NCBI GenBank assembly: GCA_905201565.1
Contig: CAJKOS010000007.1
Span: 1 to 32,684, forward strand
Direction: 5' to 3'
Length of the DNA: 32,684 nucleotides
DNA from: an uncultured Erysipelotrichaceae bacterium
GTDB taxonomy: Bacteria > Bacillota_I > Bacilli_A > Erysipelotrichales > Erysipelotrichaceae
Shown here: one piece after another, positions 23,388 to 30,899 of the stretch
Numbering within the stretch: the first letter of the stretch is position 1
Layout of the letters: each line of letters starts with the position of its first letter
Notes under the pieces: model-generated
What the model saw: the letters and a program-made list of their open reading frames with translations, nothing else
What the model was told of the DNA's origin: nothing
Database searches by the model: none
Translations under genes and position numbers: made by a program

Positions 23388-23616
23388 TGTTTTGAGTGTT
23401 AAGGAAAAGAGAGTGGTAATGTTAAAGTTAAATTAATTTTCATAATTAATAAAAATGTAAATTATTTTACTTTGCATCTCCAGCTATCATCCCATATGCA
23501 CAAGTATTCTCAGATCATCGCACCATTGCTGAAGCAGTTCCAATAGTTTTGTAACACGGAAGCACATACCACCAGCATTCATATCACTTTACTTGTATTA
23601 TTATATAAGTGCAATA
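23388..23616. other. AT-rich intergenic region
   Basis: About 230 bases between the divergent ECF operon and the AbiEi-like gene. An AT-rich stretch (23425-23475) with short inverted AATTAAT motifs is present. No gene, terminator or riboswitch fold could be supported. Confidence 0.4.
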
Positions 23617-23667
23617 ATGTCAAATTTCCAAAAATCTGACAAATCCGCACGTATTAGAAAGGATATC

Positions 23668-24420
23668 ATGATTTATATAGACAGCAGAATCAATCAGGTA
23701 TTGTATAACCTGGATCATTTTACCCACAAGGATTTCGAAAATGAGATTCTTAGAACTGGTATTGATATGAGCATCAACAGCTCAAGCAGAATACTTGCAA
23801 GGCTTATTGCCTGTCAGCTCATCATCCGCTACAAAAGAGATCATTATCAAACAATCAAAGAGAACCTTCGCTTTGAATTTCAATATGACTTGAGCTTTGA
23901 AGCAAACACAATTCATCAATCCATTTCTAAAACATATCCTCTTATCACATATCAGATCTGGGATCTGACGGTTTTGAATCAGTTTGTGTATCATTTATTC
24001 GGTCATAATTGCATTTTTGTAGAAGTGGAAAGCAATCTTGAAGAAACAATCTTTGAATTCTTATCACGAAATGGATATCATGTCCTACTTTCTCCAAATG
24101 ACGATGACTTTTACCACTACGCAAAAGATAATACAGTGATAGTCAGAAAACTGATCTCTCAGGCACCAGAGAATTTATTGGACAGACGAAAAATAGCGTT
24201 GGAAAGATTACTCGTTGATATTGTGACAGACAAATTATTGCAAAGCATTATCAGCCGTTCGGAAATTCCGGATATCTATCAGGAATGCCTTGCACATTGC
24301 AACATCAATCTCAAAAAAGTGATGCGCTACGCATCCAGAAGAAATGCAAAAGAAAGAATCAATAAGATAATTGAAGAGGTGGATTCAAATGATCAGGAAC
24401 GAAAACTATCTGGCAGATAA
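23668..24420 (+). CDS. AbiEi-like antitoxin (DUF6577-type, type IV toxin-antitoxin)
   Basis: The 250-residue product starts with a winged-helix-like domain (NLDHFTHKDFENEIL, SSRILARLIACQLIIRYKRDHY). A longer domain follows with YPLITYQIWDLTVLNQFVYH and FVEVESNLEETIFEFLSRNGY, which I recall from DUF6577/AbiEi-like antitoxins. It should bind its own promoter and counter an AbiEii nucleotidyltransferase. The expected partner follows with a 32-base overlap but is broken by stop codons. The start at 23668 has a good AGAAAGG site. An upstream ATG at 23617 (267 residues) lies 7 bases after a TATAAG box and could be a leaderless start. Confidence 0.65.
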   Translation: MIYIDSRINQVLYNLDHFTHKDFENEILRTGIDMSINSSSRILARLIACQLIIRYKRDHYQTIKENLRFEFQYDLSFEANTIHQSISKTYPLITYQIWDLTVLNQFVYHLFGHNCIFVEVESNLEETIFEFLSRNGYHVLLSPNDDDFYHYAKDNTVIVRKLISQAPENLLDRRKIALERLLVDIVTDKLLQSIISRSEIPDIYQECLAHCNINLKKVMRYASRRNAKERINKIIEEVDSNDQERKLSGR

Positions 24421-24703
24421 CATCAAGCGAATAACAAATCAGAGCAAGTCAGATCCAACATGAATTGAAAGCGTCTTATTTTCGTTCTGACTATTCGAAG
24501 CATTGATAAAAGTTGGATTACCATTCATTTTCAACGGTGGAACAAGTTTGATGTTTTTATTTGACTCTCCAAAACGATTATCGACTGATATTGATATACT
24601 CGTAGATCCATCAGTTAATGTTGACTAATATCTGGAAAAAGCTCAGGTTATCTTCCGTTCAAACGCAAAGGAAGAAACACAATCTTGCGGCTTGTACCGG
24701 CAT
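24389..24703 (+). pseudogene. decayed AbiEii/AbiGii-type nucleotidyltransferase toxin
   Basis: A single frame from ATG 24389 reads MIRNENYLADNIKRI, then stop TGA (24461), TGA (24488) and TAA (24626). The intervening text LIKVGLPFIFNGGTSL, SPKRLSTDIDILVDP is the unmistakable nucleotidyltransferase core: GGTSL, then R-L-S-x-D-I-D-I with the metal-binding Asp pair. After the third stop YLEKAQVIF still matches the family. So three point-nonsense changes occurred without frameshift. The gene stops matching near 24703, where the AbrB/PIN patch begins, so about 200 C-terminal residues are lost. With the antitoxin frame intact upstream, this is a disarmed type IV system. Confidence 0.8.
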
Positions 24704-24715
24704 TGATAATATATT

Positions 24716-24735
24716 GCTGAAAATATATTTTCAGC
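24716..24735. repeat. perfect 20-bp palindrome upstream of the AbrB/PIN promoter
   Basis: GCTGAAAATATATTTTCAGC is fully self-complementary and ends 8 bases before the -35 box. It is a likely operator for the AbrB-type antitoxin. Confidence 0.65.
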
Positions 24736-24743
24736 GGTTTCCA

Positions 24744-24772
24744 TTGATTTTTTCACTCGTTCTGCGTATAAT
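24744..24772 (+). promoter_or_regulatory. promoter of the AbrB/PIN genes
   Basis: TTGATT (24744-24749), a 17-bp spacer and TATAAT (24767-24772). Start near 24779, with AAAGGTGG before the ATG at 24824. Confidence 0.75.
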
Positions 24773-24823
24773 AGAAGTATGGAAATCCCTACTTTCCATA
24801 TTTCAGAAAGGTGGTGCAAAATC

Positions 24824-25099
24824 ATGTTAGCAAATGCGTTTGTGGACAATGCCAAAGTCATGGCAAAAGGGCAAATCACGATCCCGAAGGATGTCCGTGA
24901 TGTGCTTGGTGTGTCAAACGGTGATCGGGTCACTTTTATCGTTGAAGGAAACACTGTCCGCATTGTCAATTCTGCTGTGTATGCCATGCAGGTGCTTCAG
25001 CAGGAAATGGCTGGAGAAGCAGAACGCACCGGCCTGACCTCGGAAGATGATGTTATGGCGCTCGTCAAGGAATTGAGAAATGAGGACGAAAAGGAATGA
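24824..25099 (+). CDS. AbrB/MazE-type antitoxin
   Basis: The 91-residue product has a swapped-hairpin AbrB domain at residues about 9-48 (AKVMAKGQITIPKDVRDVLG, GDRVTFIVEGNTVRIV). An acidic helical tail (GLTSEDDVMALVKELRNEDEKE) follows that would wrap the toxin. The ATG at 24824 follows AAAGGTGG. The frame continues upstream to 24779, which is the transcription start and not a likely start codon. It overlaps the PIN gene by 4 bases (ATGA). Codon use is richer in G and C than in the neighbouring genes, suggesting transfer. Confidence 0.85.
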   Translation: MLANAFVDNAKVMAKGQITIPKDVRDVLGVSNGDRVTFIVEGNTVRIVNSAVYAMQVLQQEMAGEAERTGLTSEDDVMALVKELRNEDEKE

Positions 25100-25497
25100 G
25101 AGTTCTGATTGATACCAATGTCCTCATTTCTGCCGCGCTGAGTGCGAATGGTACGCCTTATCAGGCGTATGTAAAGGCGGCCTCTTACCCAAATCACGGT
25201 TTGATCTGTGAGCAGAATGTGGATGAAATGAAGCGGATATTCAACAAGAAATTCCCGAACCGGCTTGCGGCGCTAGACAAATTTCTTTCCGTCGCGCTGC
25301 TTACTCTGGAATTGGTTCCCGTCCCGACAGAGGAAGATATGACCGAAACACAAATCAGAGATGTCAATGACCGCCCTATTTTGCGGGCAACCATTGAAGC
25401 GAAAGCCGATGTGCTGCTGACCGGCAATAAGGATTTCTTAGAGTCCGGCGTAAAAAATCCGACGATTATGACACCGGCAGAGTCTTTGAATACCTGA
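25096..25497 (+). CDS. PIN-domain toxin (putative ribonuclease)
   Basis: The 133-residue product is a PIN fold: Asp6 in MRVLIDTNVLISAAL, an acidic residue in NVDEMKRIFNKKF, and IRDVNDRPILRATIEAKADV followed by LLTGNKDFL. These are the acidic residues that bind Mg2+ in PIN ribonucleases. The gene lies directly after the AbrB antitoxin with translational coupling. The pair is a classical type II module and may stabilise the mobile element of which a remnant lies just downstream. Confidence 0.88.
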   Translation: MRVLIDTNVLISAALSANGTPYQAYVKAASYPNHGLICEQNVDEMKRIFNKKFPNRLAALDKFLSVALLTLELVPVPTEEDMTETQIRDVNDRPILRATIEAKADVLLTGNKDFLESGVKNPTIMTPAESLNT

Positions 25498-25508
25498 CTG
25501 CATAAGGA

Positions 25509-25543
25509 CAGCGGGCAGAGAGTGAAAAGCTCTCGGCCCGCTG
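25509..25543. terminator. GC-rich hairpin between converging genes
   Basis: CAGCGGGC / GCCCGCTG (25509-25516 / 25536-25543) extends inward with GAGAG / CTCTC. No long T tract is present, so termination would be weak or factor-assisted. Confidence 0.5.
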
Positions 25544-25546
25544 TAT

Positions 25547-25648
25547 TTACATCTGCTGTATCTCGTTTTTGAGCATACGCTTGATTTTGTTGCTCAGCGC
25601 GCTCCTTTCTCCGGGCGAGGCTATATCGTCCGGCACAAAATTACTCAT
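25547..25648 (-). CDS. 33-residue frame downstream of the DnaC remnant
   Basis: MSNFVPDDIASPGERSALSN begins inside the stop region of the recombinase/DnaC remnant (ATGAGTAA overlap) and ends at 25547. The coupled overlap is typical of genes in integrative elements. I do not recognise the product. It may be an intact small gene or the truncated start of a larger one. Confidence 0.35.
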   Translation of the reverse strand: MSNFVPDDIASPGERSALSNKIKRMLKNEIQQM

Positions 25649-25952
25649 GCTTACAGTTCACAAGGTCTTCGGCCCCCTGTCTGGTGGCTCCGACATTTTC
25701 CTCCCGGAAGTTCTTCCCGGCAAAGAGGATCGAGGCACACCGTTCCAGGATACGGTCATAAATACGGGCGTGTGCCAGGTCAGGCGTGTTCTTGAATTCG
25801 GCCAGTTTCAGGTTGGTAGTAAATATCATGTGCCTGTGGCTGTCAATGACGTAAAACATCTGCTTTTGATGGCTTATGGAGTTGCTCTCGCTCTGTAACT
25901 CATCATCGCAGCTCAAACGCTCATACAATGGGGTGATTTTCTCGTTTCTCAT
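25641..25952 (-). pseudogene. deletion fusion: start of a large serine recombinase joined to the end of a DnaC/IstB-like ATPase
   Basis: The 103-residue frame starts with MRNEKITPLYERLSCDDELQ and a SNSISHQKQ stretch, the N-terminus of large serine recombinases of Clostridiales elements (the YERLS..DDELQGESNSI signature). After about residue 31 it changes to IFTTNLKLAEFKN and DLAHARIYDRILERC, then SILFAGKNFRE. This is the C-terminal third of DnaC/IstB-type replication ATPases, including sensor-1 TTN and the ARIYDR motif. The recombinase catalytic core and the Walker A of DnaC are missing. A strong AGGAGG site precedes the ATG, so the chimera may still be translated. This is a scar of a lost integrative element. 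Confidence 0.75.
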
Positions 25953-25974
25953 GGCTGTACCTCCTGAAATGAAA

Positions 25975-26038
25975 ATGCTCTAAGTGACTGCTTCACTAAC
26001 CATGACAAAAACCATGATTAAGAAGTCACTTAGAGCAT
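25975..26038. repeat. long inverted repeat beside the recombinase remnant
   Basis: ATGCTCTAAGTGACT (25975-25989) and its exact complement (26024-26038) flank 34 bases that pair in part. On the minus strand it lies just before the ribosome site of the recombinase start and is followed by TTTTC. It may be an attenuator, a recombinase-binding site or an element end. Confidence 0.6.
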
Positions 26039-26289
26039 ACATCTCCATGCCATAATTACGATTTCTTTATCATTCTTGATATCGTTTTTGAGAAAAATCC
26101 ATACCTTGTACCCGTAGAAAAACCACTCCAAAATGATTTTCTGCTAACAGAGCCACCTTATCTTTCTGTAATCCTCCCAGATTCAATGCCACTTTTTTCA
26201 TCTTTCAATAATGCACATTAAGACATCATACAAAGCTAATTGAATAAGTTTCATACAACAACTCATTTCAAACAAAGCAATTATCTTCT
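26039..26289. other. intergenic region with a short minus-strand frame
   Basis: About 250 bases with no recognised gene. A 43-residue minus-strand frame (26201-26070, MKKVALNLGGLQKDKVALLA) has only a weak ribosome site. It could be a remnant of a gene lost with the element. I cannot identify it. Confidence 0.3.
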
Positions 26290-26317
26290 AAAAATGTGTA
26301 TCACTATGATACACATT
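26290..26317 (-). terminator. intrinsic terminator of the ppk1-kinase operon
   Basis: On the minus strand, an 11-bp stem AATGTGTATCA / TGATACACATT (26317-26307 / 26303-26293) with a 3-base loop is followed by TTTTT. Confidence 0.9.
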
Positions 26318-27969
26318 CAGTCTACAAGAATACTTCCACCAATGAATTCCCGCAATATGGAATTCGATACAATACATGTATCATCTGTTACTGGCGCAAA
26401 GAAACGGATGAAGTCGAGCATTCGCTGTGCTTCTGGATATGCCGCATCTTCTTTACCAATTTCTAGTAACAGTGGTTCAGCATACTTCCGGATTACCGCA
26501 AGTTCATAAATCAATGAAGAATTGAAGAAGGCATCTGCGGTGTCATTGTATGGGAATATCCACTTTTCTTCTCCCCTTCTTACATCCTTCCATCCATTGA
26601 TGGTTTCACTGGCACTTCTGCCCCTTGTACGGTAGTCACGGATCATTCTCCGCAGCATTCTGGCATCAGTTGTCGGCACACGGTGATGGGCATCAATGTT
26701 CAAAGAAGTTAATGGACTGATATAGATGCGGAACTTCTCATGATCCGCAATATTCTTTGTTAATTCCGGATTCAGACCATGAATACCTTCAATGACAATT
26801 GGTTGTGATGGTCTGATGGAGGTAATGCGTGTACCATACTTCTTCTTGCCTTCTATGAAATCATAGACCGGCAAATCTACGGTTTCACCACTTAACAAGG
26901 CATTCATCTGTCTTGCAAACAAATCGGTATCTACTGCTTCTAATGCCTCAAAGTCCACCTTGCCATTTTCATCCGGACGCATGTCACCCCTGTTAATGAA
27001 ATAGTCATCTGTACCAAGATACAGTGGTTTTAAACCACATACCTGTAACTGTACACAAAGCCTTTTGGCAAACGATGTCTTGCCGGAAGAAGAAGGTCCA
27101 GCAATCAATATGATTCTCTTCTTTTCTTCTGCTATTCGTCCTGCTATCTCCGTAATCTTCTTTTCATGCAGGGCTTCACATACCATGATCACTTCCTGGC
27201 ATCTTTCCCTCATGCTTTCGTTGAGGTCTGCCGCAAAGTCAATGTTCAATAGGTGTTCCCAGAGGGTTTCTTCAGAGAATGCTTCATAGAGCAGTTTCTG
27301 TTCTTTGTATGGTGGAATAACATCAGGATGTAACTGTTCCGGGAAACGTAAGAGGATACCTGTTCTGTAACGCCTCAGTTCAAAGTATTTGAGATAGCCG
27401 CTAGATGGCAGCAGATGCATATAAAACAAGTCTTCCTGGTCTTTGAACCGGTAGAGTCTTGCACTATTTACAGCATCTGAACTTTGTAGCAGCCTTCTTC
27501 TTTCCTTGTGTCTGTCAAAGGAGAGGCATTGTTCTAATTCCTTTTCACTGCAGGCAATTTCCACAAATGGAATATCCTGTTCTACCCATTGTTTCATGCG
27601 GGTTTCTATGTTCTGTACAAGGTCATCATCCACTTTGACACCAACGGTAGTAAACAAACCTTTGGACAGGGAATTGGCAATGATGACATCTGCTTTGTCC
27701 TTCAGTACTGCATGGACAGCAGAGACATAGAGAAAGACAAGTGAGGACTGGTAGGACATGTTGGCATAGTTATCCCGCATGTCTAAGAGTTCTACCTTGC
27801 TGTCAGAGTAAATAGGTTGGTCGAGTCGTTTGTTTTCGTTGTCAATGCGGCAGGAGAGTACATCATAAGGAAGAGGCATCATACCTGCAAGTTCTGCTGG
27901 TGTGATGCCTTCGTTGTACTCTCCGGATTGTTTGTTTCCATCCATTGTGGAAACGGTAATACGGATCAT
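26317..27969 (-). CDS. uridine kinase-like nucleoside kinase with N-terminal TGS domain
   Basis: The 550-residue product starts with a TGS-like domain (about 1-65) and a threonyl-tRNA synthetase-like second domain (about 70-270). It ends in a P-loop kinase of the uridine kinase/phosphoribulokinase family with IILIAGPSSSGKTSFAKRL, YLGTDDYF, QPIVIEGIHGLNP and a helical lid containing RMIRDYRTRGRSA. This three-part architecture is a known, little-studied Bacillota family. Substrate is presumed to be a nucleoside. It starts 3 bases after the polyphosphate kinase stop and so belongs to one operon with it. Confidence 0.85.
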   Translation of the reverse strand: MIRITVSTMDGNKQSGEYNEGITPAELAGMMPLPYDVLSCRIDNENKRLDQPIYSDSKVELLDMRDNYANMSYQSSLVFLYVSAVHAVLKDKADVIIANSLSKGLFTTVGVKVDDDLVQNIETRMKQWVEQDIPFVEIACSEKELEQCLSFDRHKERRRLLQSSDAVNSARLYRFKDQEDLFYMHLLPSSGYLKYFELRRYRTGILLRFPEQLHPDVIPPYKEQKLLYEAFSEETLWEHLLNIDFAADLNESMRERCQEVIMVCEALHEKKITEIAGRIAEEKKRIILIAGPSSSGKTSFAKRLCVQLQVCGLKPLYLGTDDYFINRGDMRPDENGKVDFEALEAVDTDLFARQMNALLSGETVDLPVYDFIEGKKKYGTRITSIRPSQPIVIEGIHGLNPELTKNIADHEKFRIYISPLTSLNIDAHHRVPTTDARMLRRMIRDYRTRGRSASETINGWKDVRRGEEKWIFPYNDTADAFFNSSLIYELAVIRKYAEPLLLEIGKEDAAYPEAQRMLDFIRFFAPVTDDTCIVSNSILREFIGGSILVD

Positions 27970-27972
27970 AAA

Positions 27973-30120
27973 TTATTCTTCCTTTTCTTTCACAATATCC
28001 TTGTGCTTCATTTTTGTATCGAAGACAACTGCAGTCCTTGTACCGCGGTGACCCTTTCTGCCTTCGGAATCACCTTCTGTTCTCTTCATCATCTCTTCCT
28101 GGCAGCTGACTCTGTCTTCTTCATTCTTTACTTTATAGTAGCGGCCATTAGCACCAAGGTTACGTGCCTTTGTATTATCCAAAAGACAAAGATCTACATA
28201 TTCATGAAGCTTTTTACGAATCTTTTCATCGAGCACAGGGCAGGCAATCTCGACCCTGCGTTCGGTATTTCTTGTCATAAAGTCAGCTGAGGAGATATAC
28301 ATCTTCTCATCTTCACCCTTGCCAAAGAGGTAGATACGGGAATGTTCAAGGTATCTGCCAACGATGGAACGGATATGTATATTATCCGTCTTTCCTTCCA
28401 CACCTGGCAAGAGGCATGATATACCACGGATGACCATTTCAATGGTTACACCAGCCTGGGAAGCTTTGACCATGGCTGCCATGATGTCTTCATCTGTGAA
28501 GCCATTGATCTTGACAAAGATATAACCATCTTTACCCTTCTCTGTTTCCCGTTCAATCAAAGACATGACGGTAGACTTCAGGGAAACAGGAGCGACGAGC
28601 AGTGACTTGTAGTCACCATCGAGTCTTCCAATCATCATGTTCTGGAAGAAGTTGACCGCATCTTCAATGATGTCAGGATTCGCTGTCAATATCGCAAGGT
28701 CAGTATACTGCTTTGCGGTATTTTCATTGAAGTTGCCTGTCGCAAGCATAGCGACATGGCTGATCTTTTCCTTTTCATGACGGGTGATGAGACAGATCTT
28801 GGAATGAACTTTGTAGTGTTCAAATCCATAGAATACATTACATCCGGCATCTTCAAGTTTTTCAGAATAGTCGATGTTGTTTTGTTCATCAAAACGTGCC
28901 TTAAGTTCAATCAGAACATCAACTTCCTTGCCATTTTCTGCTGCCTGACAGAGGTATTCCACAAGTCTTGCATGGCTTGCAAGACGGTAGATCGTGATCT
29001 TGATCGATACGACATGTGGATCATCGGCTGCTTCTTTGACAAGGTTGATGAATGGTGTCATGGAATCATATGGGTAGGAAAGAAGGACATCTTTCTTCTG
29101 GATTTGAGGAAACAGCTTTTGTTTGTAGTTAAGCTGTGGTGTCATCTTTGGTTCATATGGTTCATAGAGGAATTCCTTCTGCTTTTCTTCATCGATAAGT
29201 TTGCCAAGAGAGAAGGCATACTTCATGGAGAATGGCGCATCGGAGACAAATACCATCTGCTGTGTGACATTGAGATGTCTCATCAGATACTTGGCAAGTA
29301 CAGCAGAAGGTTTGTGGCTGAACACAAGTCTTGTCGCATTCATCTTTCTTCTTTCCCGCAATACCTTCATCATCTTCTGACGGTAATCACGGATATCATC
29401 AAATGCTTCATCATCCGCATCGACATAAGCACTGCGGTTGATCTTCAACTTGACACGTTCCTGGATTTCATAATCCGGGAACAATTCCCCGGCAAAGTAA
29501 CTCACAATGTCTTCAGTATGGACATAGCGAAGATTGTTTTCATCTGGCAATACGACAATGTCGCTCAATGTGCCAGGCACATTGATAAAGCCAAATACAC
29601 CATGTTTCTTCATCTTCAATACACAGGCAACATAGGTAACACCTGTCATCAGATTTGGGAAAGGATGGTGGGTATCCACAATCTGTGCTGTCAGTAATGG
29701 TTCAATGCGTGAACGGAAATACTTGCGCAGATATTTCACTTCACTCTTTGTGCAGTCTTCTACCTTCTCAATGTCATAAATACCGACTTCTTCCATCTGT
29801 TCACGCAGATCGCTGAAGATGCGGTCACGTTTATGACAACCTCTCTTTGCCATTGGATAGATGGCATCGAGCTGTCCTTTGGCAGTCAGACCTGACTTGT
29901 TATCAATGGCATCAAACTTGGCACTCTCCATATCATAGAGTGAACCAACTCTGACCATGAAAAACTCTGCCAGGTTAGAGCCGTAGATTGAAACAAACTT
30001 CAGTCTTTCCAAAAGTGGAACAGTCGGATCCTTTGCCTCATTCAGGCAGCGGTCATCAAATCTCAACCATGATAATTCTCGATTCTGTGTACAACCTTCT
30101 TTATACAATTCCTTAATCAT
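27973..30120 (-). CDS. ppk1: polyphosphate kinase 1
   Basis: The 715-residue product has the full PPK1 layout. The N domain begins QNRELSWLRFDDRCLNEA. The head domain follows. The catalytic C1/C2 domains contain YGFEHYKVHSKICLI, whose His is the autophosphorylated residue, then LATGNFNENTAKQYTD and, near the end, LEHSRIYLFGKGE. It makes inorganic polyphosphate from ATP reversibly at the membrane or in granules. The C-terminal 35 residues are charged and probably disordered. The ATG at 30120 is chosen because GGGAG stands just upstream; an ATG at 30132 lacks a ribosome site. An extended -10 promoter lies at 30152-30144. Confidence 0.95.
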   Translation of the reverse strand: MIKELYKEGCTQNRELSWLRFDDRCLNEAKDPTVPLLERLKFVSIYGSNLAEFFMVRVGSLYDMESAKFDAIDNKSGLTAKGQLDAIYPMAKRGCHKRDRIFSDLREQMEEVGIYDIEKVEDCTKSEVKYLRKYFRSRIEPLLTAQIVDTHHPFPNLMTGVTYVACVLKMKKHGVFGFINVPGTLSDIVVLPDENNLRYVHTEDIVSYFAGELFPDYEIQERVKLKINRSAYVDADDEAFDDIRDYRQKMMKVLRERRKMNATRLVFSHKPSAVLAKYLMRHLNVTQQMVFVSDAPFSMKYAFSLGKLIDEEKQKEFLYEPYEPKMTPQLNYKQKLFPQIQKKDVLLSYPYDSMTPFINLVKEAADDPHVVSIKITIYRLASHARLVEYLCQAAENGKEVDVLIELKARFDEQNNIDYSEKLEDAGCNVFYGFEHYKVHSKICLITRHEKEKISHVAMLATGNFNENTAKQYTDLAILTANPDIIEDAVNFFQNMMIGRLDGDYKSLLVAPVSLKSTVMSLIERETEKGKDGYIFVKINGFTDEDIMAAMVKASQAGVTIEMVIRGISCLLPGVEGKTDNIHIRSIVGRYLEHSRIYLFGKGEDEKMYISSADFMTRNTERRVEIACPVLDEKIRKKLHEYVDLCLLDNTKARNLGANGRYYKVKNEEDRVSCQEEMMKRTEGDSEGRKGHRGTRTAVVFDTKMKHKDIVKEKEE

Positions 30121-30143
30121 ATTATCTCCCATTAATCACATTT

Positions 30144-30152
30144 ATTGTAACA
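30144..30152 (-). promoter_or_regulatory. extended -10 promoter of ppk1
   Basis: TG-T-TACAAT on the minus strand (30152-30144). Predicted start near 30137. Confidence 0.5.
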
Positions 30153-30198
30153 GATCACACTCAATTGATTGTGAAATCAACGTAAAGTCTTCATGATT

Positions 30199-30309
30199 TT
30201 ACATCAATATCTTTGTTGCAGTATCCGCAAAATCAGAAGTGACAAAAACAGTACCACCATCCAAAGACTGAATACGGTTATGCTTTTCCTGCATATACCC
30301 GTTGTCCAC
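30199..30309 (-). pseudogene. truncated AbiEi-type antitoxin (DUF6088-like)
   Basis: From a GTG at 30309, which follows AGGGAGGTGATATT, the frame codes for 36 residues: GYMQEKHNRIQSLDGGTVFV, then TSDFADTATK. This matches the first helix-turn-helix of DUF6088/AbiEi-like antitoxins (DGTVFxxSDFxDIAD...). It stops four residues later, so about 150 residues are gone. A promoter-like region and a palindrome upstream are kept. No AbiEii partner remains between it and ppk1. Confidence 0.6.
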
Positions 30310-30347
30310 AATATCACCTCCCTTGATGTCACGAATAGTATATATAA

Positions 30348-30363
30348 TTTGTGACATCACAAA
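30348..30363. repeat. perfect 16-bp palindrome in the promoter of the antitoxin remnant
   Basis: TTTGTGACATCACAAA (TTTGTGA-CA-TCACAAA) lies just upstream of TATACT on the minus strand (30342-30337). AbiEi-type antitoxins are known to bind inverted repeats in their own promoters. Confidence 0.6.
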
Positions 30364-30442
30364 TGTATTCATTGGTCTGAAACCATTATGGCACAACTTA
30401 TAATTTGGATAGTAAATGACAACAAAACATTGTCAGGATGCC

Positions 30443-30838
30443 TCACTTCTGCCATACATACTGACATATACCTTCTTCTTCCTTTACTTTATCAAAGCCA
30501 TTTTTCATAAGCACCCTGCAGGAAGCCACATTTCGATTATCACAATATGCCTTTACCTCATCCTTGCCACAGATTTTCAAAAACAAAGACAATGCCCTTG
30601 TCGCAAATCCTTTACACCGATATGCCTTTTTGATGCGATAGCCTACTTCACTTCCATGCAGTTCTACCATGCCGATAACTTCAGCTTGCCATAGTACAAG
30701 CATGTGTCTGTTACCATCAAAGGCAAAGCGCATAGCAAAAAGCTTTGCCTGTGACTGAGAAACAGGATAGTCCGCAAGTTTCAGCAATAACTGCCAGTCT
30801 TCTTCCTTTACATCTTTTAAGATAAGATCATCTTCCAT
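30443..30838 (-). CDS. GNAT family N-acetyltransferase
   Basis: The 131-residue product shows the GNAT core: RHMLVLWQAEVIGMVELHG, then GYRIKKAYRCKGFATRALSL with the R-x-x-G-x-A acetyl-CoA loop (RCKGFA), and AYCDNRNVASCRVLMKNGF, the strand 5/helix 4 ending typical of RimJ/RimL-like members. The acceptor is unknown. No ribosome site precedes the ATG. TACAAT (30852-30847) ends 8 bases upstream of it, consistent with a leaderless mRNA. It is divergent from the pyridoxamine kinase gene, sharing a 60-base promoter region. Confidence 0.82.
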   Translation of the reverse strand: MEDDLILKDVKEEDWQLLLKLADYPVSQSQAKLFAMRFAFDGNRHMLVLWQAEVIGMVELHGSEVGYRIKKAYRCKGFATRALSLFLKICGKDEVKAYCDNRNVASCRVLMKNGFDKVKEEEGICQYVWQK

Positions 30839-30846
30839 CTGTTTCT

Positions 30847-30871
30847 ATTGTACTACGCAATGCGTTATAAT
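30847..30871. promoter_or_regulatory. divergent promoter region
   Basis: Minus-strand TACAAT (30852-30847) faces the GNAT gene. Plus-strand TATAAT (30866-30871) faces the pyridoxamine kinase gene. An ACGCAATGCGT palindrome (30855-30865) lies between them and could coordinate both. Confidence 0.5.
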
Positions 30872-30899
30872 AAGTAGCTGAATACAAAGGAGGTTTATG

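Noticed and set aside
24461..24490. TGA read as tryptophan in the AbiEii-like gene
   Set aside because: Two TGA codons in one frame suggested recoding, but a third stop is TAA and many genes here end in TGA, so nonsense decay is simpler.
28756..29697. A 313-residue plus-strand frame
   Set aside because: It is the complement of the catalytic part of ppk1 and has no family motifs of its own.
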